A program made the translations under genes and the position numbers. Positions 60,101 to 64,000 of a stretch of 64,000 bases of DNA are shown piece after piece. How positions within the stretch are numbered: position 1 is the stretch's first letter; every line of letters begins with the position of its first letter. The notes beneath the pieces are model-generated. The model saw nothing but the letters and a program-made list of their open reading frames with translations, did not search any database and was not told the DNA's origin. Origin of the DNA: Periplaneta americana (Eukaryota > Arthropoda > Insecta > Blattodea > Blattidae); NCBI RefSeq assembly GCF_040183065.1, contig NC_091119.1, positions 65,644,392 through 65,708,391 of the forward strand, written 5' to 3'.

Positions 60101-62886
60101 GTCGGCGGTCATTTCTGTGCTATCAGTGTTACGAGTCCAGTATCGTATAAAAGTGGAATTGACTGACGTGTGTACACTCATGGAAAGCAAAAATGGCTAC
60201 CTTAGAAACGTTTTCATAACGGGCATGCAGTGCAGCTGTACCAAAAATTTGCATCATAGGCTACTATATTGATAGTTCCACATGTTGTTTTCCCTCCCAC
60301 GCCTTTAGAACGAACTTCACTCTGTTTTGCCGTCATCTATTTCTAATTTCTAATGCTATGACTCACGATACTTCCAAACACACGAATTTAACAACGAATA
60401 AAATTGCAGATGCACCCTATTTGTTCACCGCGAATACATATGGAAAGGACATTAGCAAAGAATTGTTACCGTAGTGTGTCGTAGCTCAGTGGTATGTTTG
60501 ACTTACCTACTAAACAGAAATCACGGTGTTTGATTCCCTTTGATTCCCATTTATTGTTTGATATTTTTTAAGATTTTTTTTTACGTGATATTAATCTTAT
60601 TCCACTATCGCTGCCGTAACGTTTTCCTAGATTATGTCTTTTAGTAGTCTATGCCATTTAAGTAACCGAAACAAAAAACACACATGATGTACTATAAAAA
60701 ATCTCATATATGTCTGACTTTGCATCGGTGTGCTTCTGAGCGACCCGCTTTTTATGGTGCATTTCTTGTTGTTAGCAATCAGTAGTTCCTTTTCCTCTTG
60801 AGTTGACGAGATTTTAACTTTGATAAAAATAGAACAATAATGTATACTTAAGTGACAATATGATCAAATAAAGATGATAACTTACTCTGAATTGATAATG
60901 CCAATTTTACTTTAATAGCTTTCCTTATCGAATGATTTTGTCTGTACTTCCTGGTGTATTACGTAAGATATGAGATTTAAAGATTCTTCCTCCATTTTCC
61001 ATGTTCAAACTCCATAAGGATAAAAAATGTTAATGAGTTATGTCCTGTCTTTCGTTCATAGTTATAAAAATTATTATAGAAATTCAGTTATTAAATGTAT
61101 GTAGCCTAATCTTTTTATAGTCTACTCATTATATTTTAATTTATTTAATTTCTTATTCCGTCGTTAATCTTTTCATAATATTATCGTTATGCAATAATTC
61201 TACATGAAAAAATTCGAAATAGACTTTGAGTTTAATTGAAAGAAAAACAAATTTTAGTTAGACTCTGTAAATTATTATTAGATAGTCAGTCAGGCAGTCA
61301 GTCAATTAGTCACACAGTCAACAATTAATTCAGTCAGACAGCCAATCAGTCAATTAGTCAGTCAACAATTAATTCAGTCTGATAGTCAGTCAGGCAGTCT
61401 GTCAATTAGTCACACAGTCAACAATTAATTCAGTCAGGCAGTCAGTCAATTAGTCAGTCAGCCAACAATTAATTCAGTCTGATAGTCAGGCAGTCTGTCA
61501 ATTAGTCACACAGTCAACAATTAATTCAGTCAGGCAGTCAGTCAATTAGTCAGTCAGCCAACAATTAATTCAGTCTGATAGTCAGGCAGTCTGTCAATTA
61601 GTCACACAGTGAGCAATTAATTCGGTCAGACAGTCAATCAATTAGTCACACAGTCAACAATTAATTCAGTCAGACAGTCAGTCAATTAGTCACACAGTCA
61701 ACAATTAATTCAGTCAGAAGTCAATCAGGCAGTCAGTGAATTAGTCAGCCAACAATTAATTCGATCAGATAGTCAGTCAATTACACTGTCAGCCAACAAT
61801 TAATTCTGCGTCATAGCCAGTCAGGCAGTCAGTAAATTAGTCAGTCAGCCAACAATTAATTCATTCTGATAGTCAGTCAGGCACTCAGTAAATTAGTCAA
61901 CCAGCCAACAATTAATTCAGTCAGACAGCCGGTCAGCCAACTAAGTCAGGCAGTCAGTCAGTCAATCAGTAAGTCAGCCAACAGGTAAGTCAGTCAGGCA
62001 GGCGTTAGTCAATTAGTCAGCCAGCCAACAATTAATTCAGTCAGACAGTCAGTTAGCTAAGAAATATGTCAGTCAGGCAGTCAGTCAGTATTACCTTCGT
62101 ATATGTTACTGGATTATTGGTGTTATCGTTGTTGTTATGAATAGTTCAATTTGATTAAATAATTTTTTCTGTATTTGACATTAGTATGAACACAACAAAC
62201 ATTAGATATGGGACTACAGTTGTTTTACCGCCAAGTGCCGACTCATTCATATTCTCAGTATATGTTGTGTAAGAAGACAGTGTTATCTGAGAAGCATCCT
62301 GTGCTTCAGATAAGCAGATTGAGTTATTTCACAATTTACAGTATTATCACGTTTTAATACCTAACATATTAAGATACTCAGAGGAATACCATTGAGATCC
62401 TTATTCATCGGCCCTAGCCTGTATATTTCTAAATTTGCGAATAGATAACCGAATAATTCTCTTAATTTAAAATAGACAGGCGTCACTCATTTCTATTACT
62501 TCAGAAACAAGACATAAATTTCACGATCTCTCTCATGTACTGTTTTTAAAAGTGCCTTGTCAATTTTGAACATAAAATTTGTTGTATTAAAATTTAAAGA
62601 AGAAACTCGTTTTGTCTTAAGAGAGATCCAATAATGTTTTCTCCAAAATGGACAAACTATTTTTCAAAGTTTGGGTGCGTTCGTAGTTAGCATAAAGCAA
62701 GACAAATAGACAGGGACGATTAGATTGCAGGCTGTTCTCTCAGAATTTAACTACAGACGTAACCTAGTGACTTTTATGTTAGCCATGATTCTTACCTGTA
62801 GTTCTGATCTTTGAATAGGTTGTTTTGGCACACTATATATGGTACATGTCTGTCCTTCCAAGCGTGGAAACTCCTGTCCAATATAT
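34293..62886 (-). CDS. NERD-like nuclease / UvrD-like SF1 helicase protein, six 3' exons
   Basis: Spliced on the - strand: 62886-62796, 59384-59213, 57068-56910, 50864-50636, 44968-44899, 35423-34293 (1852 bases, 616 residues plus stop). All junction phases agree. Numbered from the first full codon, residues 34-45 (QAEEHVFQYLSE) form a helix with conserved acids; D79 and E96-V-K98 (VTLVEVKST) form a PD-(D/E)XK core of NERD type. A linker with EIHNGMLALLSQEQVDLL leads into Walker A GAAGTGKT (259-266), Walker B HIFMDECEA (336-344), motif V VKGLEFKVVVM (549-559) and motif VI RRRVYIMASR (574-583). This is a UvrD-type SF1 helicase pattern. Nuclease-helicase fusions act on nucleic acids; the role here is unknown. 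The N-terminus lies beyond the window. I do not recognise a named gene; Schlafen-like proteins are an alternative reading for the helicase half. Confidence 0.85.
35515..35578. repeat. (TAA)n microsatellite in intron
   Basis: About 20 TAA units, roughly 90 bases upstream (in gene direction) of the helicase exon acceptor. Confidence 0.95.
35922..37226 (+). mobile_element. mariner transposon, near full length, dead
   Basis: 1.3 kb with inverted ends containing GTAATGCCTCCTATTTTTTT, flanked by TA (35920-35921 and 37227-37228). The transposase shows the helix-turn-helix part (HAVIEFLNAEGE...DVSTVRRWVR), then GDETWIHFFEPE, HDNAKPNTS and HPPYSPDLAPSDFHL, the mariner DD34D triad. Several in-frame stops in the first third and frame changes make it inactive. 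Located in the intron before the last helicase exon. Confidence 0.9.
37512..37889 (-). mobile_element. RNase H LINE, 3' end copy
   Basis: Same family as 21658-24150, read on the - strand. It keeps the C-terminal Cys/His region (SPNCPLCNSNQEMDLEHLKI) that is frame-shifted in the longer copy, then SVAGHDNIFEKYW and the (CAA)n tail at 37512-37520. Heavily 5'-truncated. Confidence 0.9.
37890..39425. other. intron sequence, nothing recognised
   Basis: AT-rich; short frames (38205-38411 and 39001-39294) carry no motif that I know. Confidence 0.5.
39426..39475. repeat. (GAT)n microsatellite
   Basis: GATGAT run with minor interruptions. Confidence 0.9.
39850..40078 (-). mobile_element. tRNA-derived SINE, second copy of the 27092 family
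   Basis: On the - strand: CTGTGGAGTAATGGTTAGC, then B-box-like GAGTTCAAATTC, then ACGTGGTTGGGGGTTTTTCTG and GCTGGGTAACTTTCAGC. Each block has a counterpart in the + copy at 27092-27350. Confidence 0.8.
40556..40711. mobile_element. 156-bp MITE inside the DUF4817 transposon
   Basis: Inverted ends TAGAGGATTCCAGGTTAA at both sides with TA flanks. It interrupts the transposase-like frame between the DUF4817 part and the RLEKSPKKSL part. Confidence 0.75.
40929..41158. mobile_element. 230-bp MITE inside the DUF4817 transposon
   Basis: Left end GGTTCAGAACCATAGTGGAC and the complement of the right end, GAGTTCAGAGCCATAGTAGG, align. An inner AAGGGTTAAA block is also inverted. The terminal motif resembles the ends of the 3.4-kb element at 52966-56343. 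Confidence 0.7.
41741..42770. other. intron sequence, nothing firmly recognised
   Basis: AT-rich with scattered short frames. A possible retroelement-like stretch near 41880-42050 is too weak to call. Confidence 0.4.
42930..43140. other. CpG-containing segment of unknown origin
   Basis: Richer in G+C and CpG than its neighbours (for example GCCCGCCTGCCGGACGGAAG). Frames on both strands are open but match nothing that I know. Confidence 0.3.
43180..44600 (+). mobile_element. decayed hAT-superfamily transposon (ZMYM1-like)
   Basis: Pieces of a hAT transposase with the TTF-type zinc-finger front end: CISWFTKKSWLTVSDEKQSL, FYFYCLLSGGKGLW, DLKHLREHIKK (43288-43470), then ADETTDITWKNQFIILRYIK (about 43890-43950), LIARAYDGA (about 44090) and VNYDFNVREF (about 44315). 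The order fits ZMYM1-like hAT transposases. Many stops and frame changes are present, and a 26-base poly(T) run (43971-43996) interrupts it. Ends not identified. Confidence 0.75.
44601..44898. other. intron sequence
   Basis: Nothing recognised between the hAT remnant and the next exon. Confidence 0.5.
44899..44968 (-). CDS. nuclease-helicase exon (linker, 23 codons)
   Basis: On the - strand, acceptor TTACTTAG precedes 44968 and donor GTAATTAA follows 44899. Encodes FVILSCGVIVDEIHNGMLAL then LSQ. It completes an Arg codon from the previous exon and ends in phase 0, joining to EQVDLLN of the helicase exon. Too short for ordinary ORF listing. Confidence 0.85.
44970..46378 (-). other. intron sequence
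   Basis: AT-rich; a GAT/ATG microsatellite lies at 45613-45640. No element ends recognised. Confidence 0.5.
46379..46450. repeat. (TAA)n microsatellite
   Basis: About 23 TAA units with one AGT interruption, directly beside the mitochondrial fragment. Confidence 0.95.
46480..46658 (+). pseudogene. nuclear mitochondrial insert (NUMT), ND1 start
   Basis: From 46542 the frame, read with the insect mitochondrial code, gives an initiator-like ATA ATG and then IFGLFIIFILLVIF and GVAFLTLLER (ending 46655), the almost invariant start of NADH dehydrogenase subunit 1. Mitochondrial-like T-rich codon use (TTT, TTA, ATT) supports organelle origin. The match stops abruptly after ...GAGCGT. The preceding bases may come from the neighbouring mitochondrial tRNA region. 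It lies in an intron of the nuclease-helicase gene. Confidence 0.85.
47186..47588. repeat. possible 0.4-kb inverted-repeat element
   Basis: TGCGAATTAA near 47188 and its complement near 47574 point inward with G-run/C-run neighbours (GGGGTGGGGGGG and CCCCCCTCCCC). The inverted ends are short and no duplication is clear. Confidence 0.4.
47600..48783. other. intron sequence, nothing firmly recognised
   Basis: Somewhat CpG-rich around 48100-48190. A GTGACCAGACGTCC motif at 48571 recalls ends of dispersed repeats, but I found no partner end. Confidence 0.35.
48784..49364. mobile_element. 581-bp MITE with TA duplication
   Basis: Inverted ends CTGGGTGTTCA followed by a similar TTCAAAGTGTGTCATG block, flanked by TA (48782-48783 and 49365-49366). 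The interior is richer in CpG than its surroundings. TA points to the Tc1/mariner superfamily. The frame at 48893-49135 is not supported. Confidence 0.8.
49370..50635 (-). other. intron sequence with microsatellite
   Basis: Contains GTTTTCGCC...TTTGATTGGCATCTTCAGG (49503), reminiscent of transposon ends, and a (TAA)n run at 50017-50073. Nothing else recognised. Confidence 0.45.
50636..50864 (-). CDS. nuclease-helicase exon (76-codon linker)
   Basis: On the - strand, acceptor TTTTTTAG precedes 50864 and donor GTAAGAG follows 50636. Encodes ESDSYDNLNCYIFWPYLSPT, KIISRWKEDGGMHVFSNILN, SPANFKEWFKSEILQNGTPI and HWNLLFK, starting and ending in split codons that fit both neighbours. It probably forms the C-terminal part of the nuclease fold or a linker. 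Confidence 0.88.
50866..51890 (-). other. intron sequence, nothing recognised
   Basis: AT-rich sequence with short frames lacking motifs. Confidence 0.5.
51897..52060. repeat. cluster of ACTARTTCGGTCC motifs, left side
   Basis: Four copies of ACTA(A/G)TTC(G/A)GTCC at about 30-35 base spacing. Inverted relatives occur at 56342-56560, so the two clusters bracket the satellite and the long-TIR element. Confidence 0.7.
52130..52955. repeat. 90-bp satellite, about eight to nine units
   Basis: Regular from about 52330 to 52955 (for example CATAATATTA at 52411, 52501, 52681, 52771, 52861) with few differences between units. A diverged first unit at 52140-52240 is separated by about 90 other bases. 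The period is divisible by three, so the repeated frame at 52243-52644 is an artefact. Confidence 0.93.
54270..54419 (-). CDS. small ORF of unknown function inside the long-TIR element
   Basis: 49 codons starting MVAEFRVEIVDGEFKLTVRA, rich in charged residues (RSRLKRDPKQLIDRSYG follows), with richer G+C and CpG than the very AT-rich surroundings. I do not recognise it. It could be a captured host exon, a remnant of the element's own gene, or chance. Confidence 0.25.
   Translation of the reverse strand: MVAEFRVEIVDGEFKLTVRARSRLKRDPKQLIDRSYGHENWQRASLDHK
55088..55350 (-). mobile_element. SINE-like repeat with (AAC)n tail, copy 2
   Basis: Diverged copy of the 30005-30273 unit, same orientation, nested in the long-TIR element. 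Shared blocks include TGTCCGAAGACAG and GAGATAATGGGGTAGGGTGG. Confidence 0.85.
56345..56560. repeat. 33-bp tandem repeat with inverted TTCGGTCC motifs
   Basis: Four units of GGATCGAATTAGTACTGTAC plus CTTTCTGAACCCC, followed by GGGACCGAACTGAGTTCGGTCCC, itself palindromic. It mirrors the cluster at 51897-52060. Confidence 0.85.
56561..56909 (-). other. intron sequence
   Basis: No feature recognised before the next exon boundary. Confidence 0.5.
56910..57068 (-). CDS. nuclease-helicase exon with the EVK catalytic motif
   Basis: On the - strand, acceptor TTTCAG precedes 57068 and donor GTAAGCG follows 56910. Encodes KKHVTLVEVKSTSDSCLNGL then KMSDAKMIKNSKRSAQHQLR and DHVEMLQSNMEL. EVK, with the upstream HD in the previous exon, makes the D...ExK signature of PD-(D/E)XK nucleases. 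The following A...QL..H helix is typical of NERD-type folds. Confidence 0.85.
57086..57172. repeat. (AAAT)n and (AT)n microsatellite
   Basis: About twelve AAAT units followed by an AT run, just inside the intron next to the acceptor at 57069. Confidence 0.95.
57307..57956 (-). mobile_element. deletion derivative of a DDE_3 transposon
   Basis: Inverted ends TGACGTGAGGCGAGAA on both sides. Between them, on the - strand (57727-57482), the last 80 codons of a transposase remain: FGTRLISNNVWAPRSQDLTT, CEFYLWRTLKGKVYRKNPHS and IDELKYYIREEI, the SPDL..C.FYLWG..K..VY pattern of the DUF4817/DDE_3 family. The rest of the gene is missing, as in internally deleted copies. Confidence 0.75.
57960..58670 (-). 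other. intron sequence, nothing recognised
   Basis: Two similar segments (58215-58260 and 58430-58480) share CCTGTAACGTCATGTGA and ACAAATTTTA, suggesting a local duplication of about 220 bases. Confidence 0.45.
58676..58855 (+). mobile_element. truncated tRNA-derived SINE
   Basis: A decayed B box (GTTTCGATTTC) is followed by the core ATTACCTGGC..GGATTTTTTCCGAGG TTTTCCC shared with other SINEs here. The tail is AAATAACCAACAAATAAAA. Confidence 0.65.
59213..59384 (-). CDS. nuclease-helicase exon (nuclease start), GC donor
   Basis: On the - strand, acceptor GTTTCAG precedes 59384. Encodes ASQAEEHVFQYLSELNIPGM, WMVFFQGRSYGGKSFRNERN and GKLMIREHDYVLFTVYK. The donor is GC (AAAG|GCTAGT), not GT. 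The 172-base length and split Gly codon fit both neighbours only with this site. The next GT choice would create a stop. HD here supplies the first catalytic Asp of the PD-(D/E)XK core. Confidence 0.8.
59440..59630 (-). mobile_element. SINE fragment
   Basis: Contains GACAGGTGGGCCATCCTGCC, matching the 3' part of the neighbouring SINE, followed by sequence ending AAATAACCAACAAAATAAAA like other SINE tails here. Confidence 0.55.
59631..59945 (-). mobile_element. tRNA-derived SINE
   Basis: On the - strand a tRNA-like head with TAGCTACTAGAGCGCTGG (A-box region) and a perfect B box GGTTCAATCCC (near 59890), a body, and an end GGCCCACCTGTCAGCGTCG. It lies about 250 bases upstream (in gene direction) of a nuclease-helicase exon. 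Confidence 0.75.
60478..60548 (+). pseudogene. tRNA-like remnant
   Basis: TCGTAGCTCAGTGGTATG (A-box region), then GTGTTTGATTCCC (B-box-like) at tRNA-like spacing. The stems pair poorly. Probably a SINE head or tRNA pseudogene. Confidence 0.45.
60550..61280 (-). other. intron sequence, nothing recognised
   Basis: AT-rich. Confidence 0.55.
61283..62092. repeat. AGTC-rich minisatellite
   Basis: About 0.8 kb built from (CAGT/AGTC)n with AACAATTAATTCAGT recurring every 40-60 bases (for example near 61320, 61364, 61420, 61468). The unit is irregular, suggesting repeated slippage and unequal exchange. Confidence 0.9.
62100..62795 (-). other. intron sequence, nothing recognised
   Basis: AT-rich, no motif. 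Confidence 0.55.
62796..62886 (-). CDS. nuclease-helicase exon (first one in the window)
   Basis: On the - strand, acceptor CATTGCAG precedes 62886 and donor GTAAGAA follows 62796. Encodes YIGQEFPRLEGQTCTIYSVP then KQPIQRSELQ, ending in phase 0 and leading directly to ASQAEEHVF. It begins inside a codon, so at least one more exon lies beyond the window on the right. Confidence 0.8.
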
Positions 62887-62892
62887 CTGCAA

Positions 62893-62894
62893 TG

Positions 62895-62927
<33 letters not shown>

Positions 62928-62936
62928 GTAATAATA

Positions 62937-63002
<66 letters not shown>
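62893..63002. repeat. (TAA)n microsatellite touching a splice acceptor
   Basis: About 36 TAA units with two AGT interruptions. In the gene direction the (TTA)n ends only seven bases before the CAG acceptor at 62887-62889, so it occupies the polypyrimidine-tract region. The poly-Ile, poly-Asn and poly-Tyr frames are artefacts. Confidence 0.95.
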
Positions 63003-63003
<1 letters not shown>

Positions 63004-63004
63004 C

Positions 63005-63480
63005 TGTAGAAATTCATCTTAATAGATTGTTCCATCTGCAACATAAATGGCCAAAATGGTTAAATCTAACGCTCAATTAGGTTTTATTTACTTAGTGCTG
63101 CCATTTTTATAGTAAAATTGTGTTTTATTTACGTGAATGAAGAAAATATTTAATTTGGTTCTGACTTCCTGCTTTCTAAAATAATGAGTCCTTTCATATT
63201 CTATTCCTCTAATGAACCGTAGGCCTACTTCTACAAATTTTATTTTATTTCGTCGTTTTGTTAAGACTTCACATTCCGAACCTGAATCGGCTATCTTAGC
63301 TATCAGCAGTCTGATAAATGCACTCATTATCAGTCACGGTGACACGAAAATTTATCGTCGCTGCACCTCCAAAATCCGCTATGTGTTTTTAATAAGATTT
63401 TGCAGGAGAAAGAAAAATGCGTTGTCACTCTTAAGTACCTTGATTTTAAAATCTATTTTCAGTATAATTTCAATCATTAC
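63005..63480 (-). other. intron sequence, nothing recognised
   Basis: Two opposing short frames (63088-63327 and 63212-63484) have no known motif. Confidence 0.5.
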
Positions 63481-63487
63481 TTAATAA

Positions 63488-63764
63488 ATTTGTCCTCTGA
63501 TTGAGATTTTGGCTGATATGTACGTCTATTATCAGGCAGTACATCTTACTTGACGATATGTGTCAGAGGAAGAACATTTGTTTGTATACATCTGAAGTCT
63601 GACTAGTGTAATATATAGTTAGTCAGCGATGTATGCAATGAAGGTGGAATGGAACTGGTCACCCTACCCCATTATCTTCTGGCCTCGTTGCCTCATAGTT
63701 GGTGCGTACTTGGTATCACTTGTGAGGTTCAGACCTGTCTTCGGACAGTTGACTAAACAACAAC
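63488..63764 (+). mobile_element. SINE-like repeat with (AAC)n tail, copy 3
   Basis: Opposite orientation to copies 1 and 2. Starts CCTCTGATTGAGATTTTGGC, ends ACAGTTGACTAAACAACAAC. A 9-bp direct repeat ACTTAATAA flanks it (63479-63487 and about 63764-63772). Confidence 0.85.
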
Positions 63765-64000
63765 TTAATAACTATTATGAAAATAGCTTTGAATATCAAG
63801 GGAATTAAATGTGACAATGTTTTTTTTTCTCCTGCAAAATCTTTTTAAAACACATAACGGATTTCGGAAGCACAGCGACGCTAATTAGATGAGCAGATAC
63901 AACTTACTATAAGTACGACTTGTCTACCAGTGACAGTCGGGTGTCAGGACTACTGACATTCTGTTATGTACTGGAAGATCTAAGGCCATATGCCAGAAGT

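Noticed and set aside
61283-62092. CRISPR-like regular repeats
   Set aside because: Units are irregular with no unique spacers and the genome is eukaryotic; it is a minisatellite.
62751-63080. Poly-Tyr, poly-Ile and poly-Asn frames
   Set aside because: Microsatellite translation; only the part at 62796-62886 (-) is a real exon.

Overview
The window looks like nuclear DNA from an insect, most likely a cockroach or a relative (Blattodea). It is AT-rich, intron-rich and full of short interspersed repeats. It carries RTE-type LINEs of a sort I associate with cockroach genomes, tRNA-derived SINEs, mariner, hAT and PIF-like DNA transposons, and a short nuclear copy of insect mitochondrial ND1. The species call is inference from repeat style. 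I see no bacterial genes, operons, CRISPR arrays or functional tRNA/rRNA genes.

Two host genes are supported by exon-by-exon reading with matching splice phases. (1) The last four coding exons of WDTC1 (adipose in Drosophila, a WD40/TPR substrate receptor) lie on the + strand at 21120-21274, 25364-25550, 27742-27934 and 30600-30797, with a 3' UTR and poly(A) signal near 31595. (2) Convergent to it, on the - strand, six exons at 62886-62796, 59384-59213, 57068-56910, 50864-50636, 44968-44899 and 35423-34293 join in frame into the C-terminal 616 residues of a protein. It has a NERD-like PD-(D/E)XK nuclease segment followed by a UvrD-like SF1 helicase. I do not know a named gene of this build, and it is the most interesting feature of the window.

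Layout. 1-8925: a C/T-rich minisatellite (about 20-bp unit, with higher-order copies) split by a nearly complete RTE LINE (about 998-4965, - strand). 8976-9332: a small TTAA-flanked MITE. 10170-10890: a chimeric retro-insertion with a perfect 15-bp target duplication. 11559-13766: a three-level nest in which a MITE was hit by an RTE LINE, which was hit by a 666-bp palindrome carrying two divergent tRNA-like heads. 15-21 kb: LINE pieces, a TIR element with a MADF exon, and a dead DDE transposon carrying a MITE. 21.1-31.6 kb: WDTC1 exons, with introns holding an RNase H LINE, foldback elements and several SINEs. 32.7-34.3 kb: short tandem repeats and a PIF-like element between the two genes. 34.3-64 kb: the nuclease-helicase gene, with introns holding mariner, DUF4817/DDE, hAT, a NUMT, a 90-bp satellite, a 3.4-kb long-TIR element and an AGTC-rich minisatellite.

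All calls rest on reading the sequence and on remembered protein-family patterns; no database search was run.
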